The translations under genes were made by a program, and so were the position numbers. Below are positions 23,966 through 34,069 of a stretch of 64,000 nucleotides of DNA, piece after piece. Under the pieces are notes generated by a model that saw only the letters and a program-made list of their open reading frames with translations, had not been told where the DNA came from and searched no databases. Numbering within the stretch: position 1 is the stretch's first letter; each line of letters begins with the position of its first letter. The stretch comes from Bromus sterilis (taxonomy: Eukaryota > Streptophyta > Magnoliopsida > Poales > Poaceae), in NCBI GenBank assembly GCA_950022295.1, contig OX465601.1, forward strand, positions 110,875,501 through 110,939,500, in the 5' to 3' direction.

Positions 23966-24730
23966 TCAAGGGTATCCAAGATCAGAATCATAAAAACCCT
24001 CAAATTGATTTTCAATGAGCTCCTTCTTCTTCTTACTAGGAAAGATATACTTACCTTTCGCCACACCGCGTAAGCGTATGTGCCTATTACCAATATCAAT
24101 GAAGCCTTTCATAGCACGGAGGAAGTCTCTTCCGAGCACAACGTTACTTTGGTTTGGCTCCATGATGAAGAAATCCATTGGTGCAGTCCTATGAAGGAAT
24201 GCAACTTGGACTTCTTTTACCTTTCCTTTAATTTCTGAAATATCTCCATTAGAATGTTCATGATAAGATGATAATATATCCATATCCAGTTTCAAAGAAT
24301 CATAAACTATTTTTGGCATAGTAGAAACTGTGGATCCAATATCACAAAAAGCAAGGAAGCTTTGGTTAGAGACGCTAATCCTAACAAAGGGCTCCCAATC
24401 ATCATCTATCTCCAACATTTCTTTCTTGTTGGACTTAAGTTCTTCTACTTTCCCCAAATCTAGAGCATCTAGTCTTTTTTCAATAGTGGCAAGTCTATCT
24501 ATGACAGTATCAATACTACGATCATAAACAAAATAACTAGATAGACTATGCAAAATCTCAAGAGCCCTATATTCCTCACACTCTAGAAAATCTCCTTCAG
24601 CTATAATGTCAAGAGAGTGTTTACACCACTTAAAAATACCATGGTAAAAATTCCTAAGCACAATCTTTATAGATATCCAAGGCATGATTCTTTTATGTGC
24701 TTCAGAAATTCTGTCCCATGCCTTCTTCAT
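23966..24730 (-). CDS. Gag/aspartic-protease-like protein of the truncated element
   Basis: An open frame of 254 residues whose true N-terminus may have been lost with the 5' part. Residues 70-110 are charged and helical. A retroviral-type aspartic protease follows: active-site-like FCDIGSTVS (Asp at residue 130) and the conserved flap-end motif NVVLGRDF (about 196-203). Proteins of this type are found in Athila-like Ty3 elements. No RT, RNase H or integrase follows; after the stop only noncoding DNA leads to the LTR. The protein may be a leftover of a longer polyprotein, or may be all that a non-autonomous family encodes. Confidence 0.6.
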   Translation of the reverse strand: MKKAWDRISEAHKRIMPWISIKIVLRNFYHGIFKWCKHSLDIIAEGDFLECEEYRALEILHSLSSYFVYDRSIDTVIDRLATIEKRLDALDLGKVEELKSNKKEMLEIDDDWEPFVRISVSNQSFLAFCDIGSTVSTMPKIVYDSLKLDMDILSSYHEHSNGDISEIKGKVKEVQVAFLHRTAPMDFFIMEPNQSNVVLGRDFLRAMKGFIDIGNRHIRLRGVAKGKYIFPSKKKKELIENQFEGFYDSDLGYP

Positions 24731-24925
24731 ATTTTATCCATCCCTTTGACGGAAATCGAGAACTTCCGATTCCCGCAAAGAACCTAGCCCTAACATGTTC
24801 ATCTAAACAAGGAGGACTACTAACAGAGAGATAAATATTTTTTTGTAGTTTTTGATAAAAGACACAAAGGTAAAAACTGAAAGATAAACTAACAAGACTA
24901 AAAAACAAAGGTAAAGGTCCAAACT

Positions 24926-26230
24926 CCATTTTGCTATTCTGCCTGTTGAGTATCTATTGTTCATGATTTCTGCCAGGGGAGCTTCAGAGACCACTGTGAT
25001 GGAATGATCCTGGAAATAATGTGCAAGCTTCTGTGATGCCAAGTAAATTCCCATTGCCAACTTCTGGTAGTGGGGATATCTCTGCTTGGATGGTGTGAGG
25101 ACTTCGGAGATGAAGTACACCGGTCTTTGTACCTTTTGTGACTTTCCTTCATAATCTCTTTCCACCACTATAGCTACACTGACAACTCGGCTTGTGGCTG
25201 CAATATACAACAAGAATGGCTCTTTTTCTTGAGGTGCTGCCAGGACCGGCCGAGTTGACAGTTGCTTTTTTAGCTCTTCAAACGCCATTTGAGCTTCTTC
25301 CGTCCAAACGAAATTTGGTGATTTTTTCATCAGCTGGTAGAGGGGTAGGGCTTTCTCTCCCAGCCTGGAAATGAACCTACTGAGTGCTGCGAGACAGCTT
25401 GTCAATTTTTGGACGTCTCGGAGCTGCTTGGGTGGCTTCATGTTTTGAATTGCCGCGATTTTTTCTGGGTTGGCTTCTATCCCCCGCTCGGAGACCATGA
25501 ATCCGAGTAATTTCCCCGCTGGCACACCAAAAACGCAGTTTTCAGGATTGAGCTTGATGTTGTAGGCTCGGAGGCTCTAAAAAGTTTCTGCTAAGTCGGC
25601 TAGCAAACTACTTCCTTTAACCGACTTGATCACGATGTCATTCACGTAGACCTGCACATTTCTGCCGATTTGCCAGATCAGGCAGTTCTGCATCATGCGT
25701 TGATACGTAGCACCTGCGTTTCTGAGTCCGAATGGCATCGTGATATAACAAAAACAACCGAATGGGGTTATGAATGCTGTTTTAAGCTCATCTTGTTCAT
25801 ATAGTCGGATTTGATGATAACCCGAGTACGCATCGAGGAAACATAATCTCTCGCAACCCGATGTGGAATCCACAATCTGGTCAATGCGAGGAAGCCGGAA
25901 ATGGTCTTTTGGACAAACTTTATTGATATGACGGAAATCAACACAAGTTCTCCAAGATTTATCTTTCTTCGGAACCATTACAGGATTTGCTAACCACTCG
26001 GAGTGGAAGATTTCCCTAATGAATCCGGCTGCTAATAATCTTGCTATCTCCTGTCCGATGGCCTTCCTTTTCTCGGAGGAGAACCGCCGAAGGGACTCTT
26101 TCACCGGTCTTGCTTTCGGATCAACGTGTAACTTGTGCTCGGACAACTCCCTTGGGACTCCAGGCATATCAGCAGGCTTCCATGCAAAGATATCCCAATT
26201 CTCACGGAGGAAGTTGACGAGCTCGAGTTC
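24926..26230 (-). pseudogene. Tat-like element pol: reverse transcriptase and truncated RNase H
   Basis: One frame continues from the protease (26231-27475) after a TAG at 26231-26233. It contains RT blocks SEWLANPVMVPKKDKSW, FLDAYSGYHQI and FGLRNAGATYQRMM. The catalytic box reads YVND (codon 25640-25642 encodes Asn) where the family has YxDD, so polymerase activity should be lost. A second TAG stands at 25577-25579. RNase H follows (about 24926-25300, YISEV-like region and LASQKLAHYFQ) and breaks off after GRIAKW at the border of the truncated element. Integrase is absent. Confidence 0.85.
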
Positions 26231-27475
26231 CTATTGGGGATCCAAATCGGTTGCAATGTTGGTGTATTTGTCTTTATCTGTGGGATGTATCTGTACCCTC
26301 TTGGTCTCTCCAGCTGACTCGAATGAAGACGCCTTCTTTGGTTGCAGTAACTCGGATGAGTCAGTGGCTTTTCTGTACTCGGCCACCTCGACCTCGGCCA
26401 TTTGCTGGTCGGCTATCAGGGACCCCTTCTGCAACAATTCTTCGGCTTTCTTGTAATCCCCCGAGACAGTGATCACGCCGTGCGGGCCAGGCATCTTTAG
26501 TTTCAGATAGACGTAACAGGGGATGGCCATGAACTTTGCATAGGCTGGTCTTCCAAGTAAAGCATGGTATGCACTCGGAAAATCCACCACTTCAAAGGTG
26601 ATCTTTTCTTTCCGGAAGTTACTCGGAGTACCAAAGACTACATTGAGGGAGATCATTCCGAGTGAGTATGCCTTTTTTCCTGGGATTATCCCATGAAATT
26701 CCAGATAGCTTTTGCGAAGTTTGGACATTGGAATGTTCATGCTCTTCAGAGTGCTTGCATATAGGATTTTAATTCCACTGCCACCATCCATCAAAACATT
26801 TCTGATCCTGAAGTTCCCATTCCCTGTTTCCACCAAAGGATCAACAATCAGAGCATGCCTTCCTGGGTGAGGGATGTGAGGAGGGTGATACGACTGGTCG
26901 AAAGTGATTGGGACGTCAGCCCACTTCATATAACTCAGAACTGCCGGAGCTGCCGAGTTAACTTCTCTGAACCTTATTTTTTCTACCCTCTTCGACTCCC
27001 GTCCTGCGAAGATGACTAACACTCCGTCTTCTCTTGGGAAGCCCTCGCTTTCCAGGTCTGGGATGGGCGCTTTCTTTTTTCCGGTATCCTTATCTTGCTG
27101 AGGACCTGTCCTTGCGTTCTGGGCCGCTCTTTTGATCAGAAGACATTGCCGAGATGTGTGCTTTGGAATAACTAACTTTCCCTCGGCATCTCGGGTGGTA
27201 TGAAGAGGACAAGGTTGATCCAGGACTTCATCATCATTGGACGGTTTTTTCTGCCGCGGTTGCCACTCCTTTCGTGCCTGACCCTTGCCATGAATGCCTG
27301 AAGCGTTCGCTGCGGCCACTAACTCTACGTCCGTTGGGGCGTCCTCTGCTTTTCGCTTGTTGTTGCCTCCGGTCTTCTGCTTCGGGTTAGGCGCCGAGTT
27401 GCTGCCTCCTCTATGATGCTGGTTCTTCTGCTGAATCTCCTCTTCACCGTTGGCATACTTATTCGTTATCTCCAT
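26231..27475 (-). pseudogene. Tat-like element gag C-terminus and aspartic protease
   Basis: 414 residues open. The N-terminal third is basic and Gln/Asn-rich; a Cys/His cluster follows (C89, H92, H106, C111), then an aspartic protease with DGGSG at 230-234, and HALLGRPAYAKFMAIP further on. The frame ends at an in-frame TAG that separates it from RT. On the 5' side the gag core is in a different frame, so a frameshift lies at about 27475-27500. Confidence 0.8.
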
Positions 27476-27963
27476 CAGTTTTCTGAGTGAGGTGACCTTG
27501 CCAACTTGAGACTCAGCTCTCTGTACTTGACCCCTTGCTTGAAGGCATGAATGGCCTGGAACTCGGAGACTCCTTCAACCGAGTTATGAAGTGTGATCCA
27601 TCTCTGGATATAATCCCGAGTAGATTCGGTGTTTCTCTGGACACATAATTGCAGCTCGGTTAGACCCCCGGGTCTCTTGTAGGTCCCCTCGAAATTCTTG
27701 ACGAATACTTTCTCAAGGTCTTCCCAAACCCAGATGCTACTAGGGGGGAGCTGATTCAACCATGCCCGAGCTGAACCTTCCAACATCAACGGTAGGTGCA
27801 TCATGGCTATCTCGTCCCCTCCTCATCCGATTTGCACGGCTATTCTGTAATCATCTAACCATGTATGAGGTTTAGCATCACCTCGGTATTTATCCACCCC
27901 TTGAGCTATCCTGAAGTGGGGCGGAATAGGGGTAGACCGAATACTTTCGCTGAAGAAAACTGG
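27475..27963 (-). pseudogene. Tat-like element gag core (capsid) after the insertion point
   Basis: Encodes the retrotransposon gag domain: IAQGVDKYRGDAKPHTWLDD, then ARAWLNQLPP, WEDLEKVFVKNFEGTYKRP and RDYIQRWITLHNSV. A TGA at 27823-27825 interrupts it. The chromovirus array is inserted at the left end of this segment (minus-strand reading); the first part of gag is at 51307-52685. Confidence 0.8.
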
Positions 27964-30900
27964 TGTAACACCCTCAGATGCCTGTAACAGTAATCATCAT
28001 CACTGTTGACTATCACTGTTTGTTAATCCCTGTTATTCCCTGACCTTAATCAAACTTTGCTTCTGCTCCATCCAAACCATGCTGGTTGGTAATCAAAACA
28101 CAAAGCCCAATGCATTTTGCTCATCATGAAACCAAACCCTAGTTGAAACTACCTCAAATGGAAATTAAAACAAAAGTGCTCAAATAAAGTTGTTCCAAAA
28201 ATCATGGAACTATTTTTTTAAATTGCCTAAAATCATTACAATCATGTGGGACCAACTTTGATAATTTTGGAGTTGCAGAAAATTCCAAACAAATCAAACA
28301 GTAGGTTAAAACCCCTACTTTGAGCATTTAATATTTAAAATAAATACCTAATGAATTTATTTTGCTGCATAACTTTTTGTGGCACCTCAGTAATATATAA
28401 AACTAATTTACAAACACCAATTATATTTTTAAAAAATGCTAGGGTTAACAAATCAATTACAGAAAAGAATTTGAATAAACAGAAAACCAGAAAATGGGAA
28501 AAACCCTTAAACCTCGCCTGGGGCGAGGCCACCTCAGCCCAGCCCACCCCGGCCCGTCTTCCACCTCCCACCTGCCCCCATCACGTCCGCCACCTGCTCG
28601 ACGCCGTGGCGCCGCCGTGGCCACGGGCGTCCCTGGAGCCCTCCCCTCCCTCACCTGCTCCCTCCCACCATGGACCCGATAAGGCCAACCCCCGCAGCCC
28701 CCTGGACAACTCCCCCACCCCATTCCCCTCCTCCTCCTCTCGCCGACGTCGGGGAAAGCTTTCCCGAGTGCCACCGTCGCCATGGCAGTGAGCTCACGCG
28801 GCCAGTGAGCTCGCGACGCCACCCCGCCGTGTCCAGCGTGTCTCTCGTCGTCGTCCTCGTCTCCGAGCGGAAGGAATCGAGGCGGGAGCCTCCACCCCGA
28901 GCCCACGGTCATCTTCCCCAACTCCGGCCGCCGCGACGTCGCGGAGGAAATCCGGCGCCACCCCGACGCCACCGAGGCCGCTCTCTGCACCGTTACGTTC
29001 CTGGTGAGCTCCTGCGCCTCCCCCAACTCCCCGACGAGCCGTTTGTGCCCTGTAGCCCACCCCGCCATTAGGGCAGAAGCGCCTCGCCGCCGGCGAGCTC
29101 TCCACCGTGTCCTGGAGCACGCTTTTGGCGCACGGTACGCGTCACGCGGGTGCCCGCGCCCCCCTCGTTCGAATGCGCTAAGCCACACCCCTCGCAGCAC
29201 CGTAGGTCGTCGTCGTCGTCTTCACCCGGAGGTTTCCGCCGTCACCGTCGATGTCGCGCTCCGCTCCGGCCACCCCCGACACCCCCGCTACCTCAAATCG
29301 AACGCGCAGGTCGCCAGGAACCCGTAGCCACCAGCGGCGCTCCAAACCGTGCCCGGATTCGAGCTCGGGCTCGGCCTCGCCGGAGTCCAGCCGCCGGCGA
29401 GCTCCTACGGTGGCTGCCAGGTGGGCCCGCTGGATTAGCCCCTAATCCCCACTGACAGTGGACCCCCCCGGCTAATTACCCTGTTAGGTTAACTGAGTGG
29501 ATTAACAGGAAATAATACCCCTCCCAGTCGCTGACAGGTGGGTCCCCTCTAAATAATTAACTAAATGATTTAGGTTAATCCAATTAATTAAGAACTAGTC
29601 ACTGACATGTGGGTCCAGAGGCATTTTTCCAATTTAATTATATGTTTTATAAATAACAGAGGCATGTGGGTCCCACATGTCAGCACTGTTCTGGATAAGG
29701 TTGTGGATAATGTTTTGGATAATGCTAAATAAATAATAAAAGAAATCCAGAAAATCATTTAAATTGATTTAAACTTTGAAATTCAATAACTTTTGAACCG
29801 TAACTCGGATTCAAAAACTTTATACATGAAAGTTGATCAGAAAAATACAACGAATACGAATACGCTATCCGTATGTCTACCACCCCCCTCTAACACTACG
29901 AACATCGAACATTCCCCCTCCGGACCGTCTGTCCGATAAATTGTCCGGTACTGTTAGAGTGCCCGGATGAATTTATTCCGAACACGAAAGTTGTCCGGAA
30001 TGGTTCAAATAGCACGGATACACCCCCCTTATGTTGTCCCGGTAACCACGACACCTCCGGCTTGATCCTTCCCCCTCCGGACACCCTGTCCGGTAATCAC
30101 CCGGAGCCGGTAGTTCATCCTCAGACGAATTCCCGCTCCGAGCCTATTCCATTGCACTGCGTTAGAGCAACGTTAACTTTTCATCTGTCATGTCTTGCAT
30201 ATGTTTGTATATTATTGTTGTGTATTTATTATTTCTTCCCCCTTTAATCTCCGGTAGACCCCGCTGCTGCCGTCGACTACACCGCTGCTGAGTACGTCTA
30301 CGTCGTCGACGACCCTACTACTACCGTCGAGCTTGCAGGCAAGCAGAGCCATTCTCTTCCCCAGATATCGCCTATCTTTCCGTACATTTCTTGCACTAGG
30401 CATTGATACTGCTGCTGCTACGATTACAATCCTATTCAATTGCATAGCCTGATTTTGTCGCCCCTTGATGTGCCTTCCTTTATCCTATGCTGCCTATTAT
30501 TATTATTATGCATTATTCAGCAGTGAACCCTGCGCATTGTTAGCTAGGATTAGATAGAGGGCCGTGATCACTCAGGGGAGTGAACGCGGATACAAATATT
30601 ATAACTGCACAGGTACGGTACAATGCAGACACCGTCTAAGGCCCCTACCTGGGTTATGCCTAGTCACCTCAAGTGTGAGCCATCAAGGAGTAATCCTTGT
30701 ACTCCACTCGAGGCTGACTTTGTCTTACCGCCATAGGGTCCTGAACGACGGTTGTCCTTCAGGTAAGAAGTCGGGCGACCCAACGGTGCCCGCGAGAGGT
30801 ATTGCGACGGGACGACAGGGAGGGCACGACCAGTGTACCGGTGTGCTTGGCCCCTGATCGTTGGCCGCGAGAGTTACCAACCCACGAAAGTCGAGCTCCT

Positions 30901-32306
30901 CCCGGAGCACACGCGAGACAAGGTAAGGAGACGGTTCACCTTGTTGGTAACCGCAGTGACTTGGTGGGACGACGGGGCAGGCACCGATGTACTGGTGGTC
31001 CTGGCTGCTGTCGTTGTCCGCGGGTCGGTTAAGTCGAGGCAACGATAACGGTTGTCACGCAGGTTAATTAAAATGCTAAATGGTTCAGTGAATGTCTTGA
31101 GTTGGCTATATGCCATGTACGCACTACCTACCCGTGGGAACTACGAGTTATGGGCTCCTCCGCTTCTTAGTGTCGTCCGAGGACTCTTCAGACGTCAGCA
31201 GTACCGCGGGCTGATTGCCGGGAAGTGGTGTTGTCTTATTTGCCGCGGCGTGTGATTTGTATTTGCTTTGATTTAACTTCACCGGCCAGTCACGCACCGT
31301 GCAGGAGTACGTCGGGGTTAGGGTCCAAAGCCCCGCGTACATAGGATATAGTCCGGCGGATGACCTCTCTGTTGAGTTTGAAAGATGGGCTATGAAGTGT
31401 CGGATAGCCTCGGTGGAGCGTTCCCTAACAAGGTTCCCGCCACCCTGGAGATCCGTGCGTGTAGCGTAACACAAGTGCACCCCTGCAGGGAAGAATTGAT
31501 CTATCGATAGCCGTGTCCACGGTAACAGGACGCTTTATGCTGAAGCTGGATCTTACCACTAGAAACTATTATTAAACTGTATGGTTCCGGGTTCTTTTCC
31601 TCGCGGGGATGTCGAGGAGGTGAACTCGGAGGCATTGTTAATTATTACAACTTATTATTATTCAATGTTGCAGCAACTTCTGCTTCATTGCTACTTTGTT
31701 GCTTTATATAAATTGTTGGCTGATTCTTACCTCATGCTGCAAGACATCGTCGGAAGATGCTAGTCTTCGATAGGCCTAGCTTCTTACCCTTGCTCTGAAT
31801 TTCTGTCTTTCAGTCCACTAAATACAGCCTCTTCATTCCGTTGATACAATGCATAATGCTTAGTAGCGGACGTAAGACTCGCGGGTATACTAGATACTCA
31901 CCTGCTTTATTTCCTTTACTGTTTTGCCTGATCGGCCGCTGCAGCCGACGTTGGAGCTCAGGAGCAGGAGTACCCCGGAGGTGCCTACTACGACGTCGAG
32001 TTCCCCGTTGACCAGGAGTAGTACTGTGGATCCCAGGCAGGAGGCCTCGCCTTTTCGTTCTGTATCTCTGATGTGATTTGTGCTAGCCTTCTTAAGGCAA
32101 AACTTGACTAACTATGTCTGTACTCAGATATTATGGCTTGTATGACTTATATATTCGGGTCTGTGTGACCCCCTCTATTGTAATATATTTGTTTATCCTT
32201 TTGTGTTTAGTGTTGTGCTGTGATATTATCACCGTGGCACCCTAATCTCAGTCGTGTACCCTGTGTGTATGATTACTATACACGGTCTGATTTTGGGGGC
32301 GTCACA
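27964..32306 (+). repeat. LTR 1 of the chromovirus array
   Basis: 4343 bp, TGTAACACCC to GTCACA. It differs from LTR 2 by 14 substitutions and three indels (3, 4 and 1 bp) that I could count; the 8 bp explain the length difference exactly. A GC-rich part (28510-29440) has long overlapping open frames on both strands. The AT-rich middle and a pyrimidine-rich 3' half follow. Confidence 0.95.
28394..28403 (+). promoter_or_regulatory. Probable TATA box of LTR 1
   Basis: TATATAAAAC, 430 bp into the LTR and about 110 bp before the GC-rich part. It is repeated at the matching places 37886-37895 and 47386-47395. It is the best core promoter candidate for the genomic transcript. Confidence 0.5.
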
Positions 32307-32309
32307 AGT

Positions 32310-32321
32310 TGGTATCAGAGC
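32310..32321 (+). other. Primer-binding site, copy 1
   Basis: TGGTATCAGAGC starts 3 bp after the LTR end. This is the usual site complementary to the 3' end of plant initiator-methionine tRNA. Confidence 0.9.
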
Positions 32322-32962
32322 CGACTGCCTGTAGGAAGCCACCCCACCACTACCTGGTCGAAGTTGAGTCTAGACTTTGAAAAACTATTTTTCTAACTTA
32401 ATATTTGGCTTACGGGCCCACATCGATGTCACTACGTGTGATATCTATGGTATTAGGATCCTTTTCTCCTTACCTATGCTCTGGGAATCTACTCTCTTAT
32501 CCTTGCTGGTAAGTTTTACAAAAGCTGACATTAGGATCACGTTCTCTTGATTCCACCCGGCGTTTTTCTGGTGCATCCCCCATTGATTGAGTCGTGTTGC
32601 AGGCGTCGTACGCCAGATCCCAGACCGCGGATCCCATTCTCATTCTGGGCAGGCCGCGCGTTCTCTGGCATCAACTCCTGTGACCAACAGTTTTCTTGCG
32701 GCGTGATTGACATAGTGGAATCTATGTCGCGTCGTGTAATCCTTACCGCGGTCTGCGCGCCGCCTAGAGAGTCCTTTTTCCTTAATTTCTACGACGTTAC
32801 GCTGCCCGATTTTCGGTTGGTTCTATGTGTGGATGTGTATGTCTTATATGACTACTCCTATATATCCGCGCCTCTTCCTTGTTGTCGCTTTACCTCTTAC
32901 TCGTTTCCGGTATTTTCGTTAAGTTGTTCATCGCTGAAATACCCCTGTTAAATTCTAGCAGG
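32322..32962 (+). other. Untranslated leader between primer site and gag, copy 1
   Basis: About 640 bp with no recognisable domain. An open frame of 134 codons (32547-32951) is preserved in the second copy too, but the two copies are almost identical throughout, so this does not argue for coding. Confidence 0.5.
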
Positions 32963-34069
32963 ATGGCTGGTCGTGGTGGTCGTGGTTGTGGTCGTGCTGC
33001 CAACGACCCACCTCCGCCGCCGGATTACATGGCCGCGATGATGCAGCAGTTCGAGATGAACCGTCAGTTCATGCAGAATATCATGGCTCAGTTCCCCCAG
33101 CCGAATCAGAATGGGCACCACCATCAGCATGCCACCGTGACTCTGCACGACTTCACCCGCCTCAACCCCACTATGTTCCGCAACACTGTTCAGCCGCTGG
33201 ATGCTGATGACTGGCTTCGCGACATCACTCACGAGCTGGAGTCTGCTAATGTCGATCCAGCCGACTATGTGAACTTTGCGTCTTATCATCTGAAAGGCGC
33301 CGCTGCTCAGTGGTGGAGCACCCACAAGCGTTCCCTGCCAGTCGGAGAAGTCATCACTTGGGATGAATTTCAGTCTGCTTTTCGCGGTCGCTACATTCCT
33401 CAGGGGATCATGGACCGTAAGGCGGAAGAATTCCGCAACCTCACTCAGGGTGACATGACTGTTGAAGCCTATCAGCGCGAGTTCCTTAACCTCTCTCGCT
33501 ATGCGGAAGAAGAGATCGCCACTGATGCTCGTAGGCAGCAGAAGTTCCGTCGTGGCCTCAACCCAGAACTCAGGCTCGCTCTTGCCGTTCATGATTTCGC
33601 CAACTTCGCCACCATGGTGAACAAGGCTATCACCGTCGAGACTGCCCAGATGGAGCACAAGACCTCTCTGAAGCGTTATCGTGACGTTGGCTCATCTTCG
33701 GGCGCAACGCAGAAGCGTCGTATCTGGCTCCCTACCAGTTTGACCCACTCAGCTTCCCCTGCTCCAAGGCCGTCTTATGCTGCACCCCGTCTGCCTCCGC
33801 CACCGCAGTTGCCAAGAGCTCTGCCTGCACCACCCAATGCTACCCCACTTCGTCCTCAGGATGGATTATGCTTCACGTGCCGCCAACCGGGGCATTTTTC
33901 CAGAGAGTGTCCCCTGAAACAGAAGCAACTGGTAGTTCACCCCGCTGGCCGTGGAAATGGTCGTGGCAACAACCGGACCCCAACTATAATACTGGGTCTG
34001 CTGCTCATACTCGTGGTCACACGAACAACATCAGTGTTGATGAAGCTCAACAACAACCCGCTACCGTGA
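32963..34069 (+). CDS. gag: Chromovirus gag, copy 1
   Basis: 368 residues from an ATG that begins MAGRGGRG; longer frames upstream are not needed. It encodes the structural capsid/nucleocapsid polyprotein that forms cytoplasmic virus-like particles. Visible: a basic Gly/Arg N-terminus, the gag core (WLRDITHELESANV, LKGAAAQWW, WDEFQSAFRGRYIP, YQREFLNLSRYA), a Pro-rich linker, and a zinc knuckle CX2CX4HX4C with C303, C306, H311 and C316. After the knuckle the frame leaves the family pattern and ends in a hydrophobic tail and stop, because pol continues in another frame from about 33985. The gag core is intact. Confidence 0.88.
   Translation: MAGRGGRGCGRAANDPPPPPDYMAAMMQQFEMNRQFMQNIMAQFPQPNQNGHHHQHATVTLHDFTRLNPTMFRNTVQPLDADDWLRDITHELESANVDPADYVNFASYHLKGAAAQWWSTHKRSLPVGEVITWDEFQSAFRGRYIPQGIMDRKAEEFRNLTQGDMTVEAYQREFLNLSRYAEEEIATDARRQQKFRRGLNPELRLALAVHDFANFATMVNKAITVETAQMEHKTSLKRYRDVGSSSGATQKRRIWLPTSLTHSASPAPRPSYAAPRLPPPPQLPRALPAPPNATPLRPQDGLCFTCRQPGHFSRECPLKQKQLVVHPAGRGNGRGNNRTPTIILGLLLILVVTRTTSVLMKLNNNPLP

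Larger units (their letters stand above)
19603..24925 (-). mobile_element. Truncated non-autonomous Ty3-type LTR element inside the Tat-like element
   Basis: A single 3' LTR (about 19603-21234), a polypurine tract, 2.7 kb of noncoding DNA and one gag/protease-like frame (23966-24730) are present. The 5' LTR is absent: the element stops at about 24925, where the minus-strand frame turns abruptly into the RNase H region of the Tat-like element (GRIAKW). No RT or integrase is present, although the protease frame is followed by a long 3' region. The element was thus probably non-autonomous before it was truncated. No target duplication can be assigned because one border was lost. Confidence 0.75.

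Noticed and set aside
28457..29200. Long open frames on both strands in the GC-rich part of each array LTR (for example 247 residues, minus)
   Set aside because: They recur only because the LTR is repeated, overlap in several frames, have no domain, and similar overlapping frames occur in all GC-rich LTR parts here. They are a base-composition effect.
32547..32951. 134-codon frame before gag as an extra gene
   Set aside because: Open in both copies, but these are nearly identical anyway. No domain is visible and it overlaps the start of the gag frame.
32948..33658. 236-residue minus-strand frame opposite gag (also 42448-43158)
   Set aside because: It is the antisense shadow of gag coding sequence; gag has the recognisable domains.
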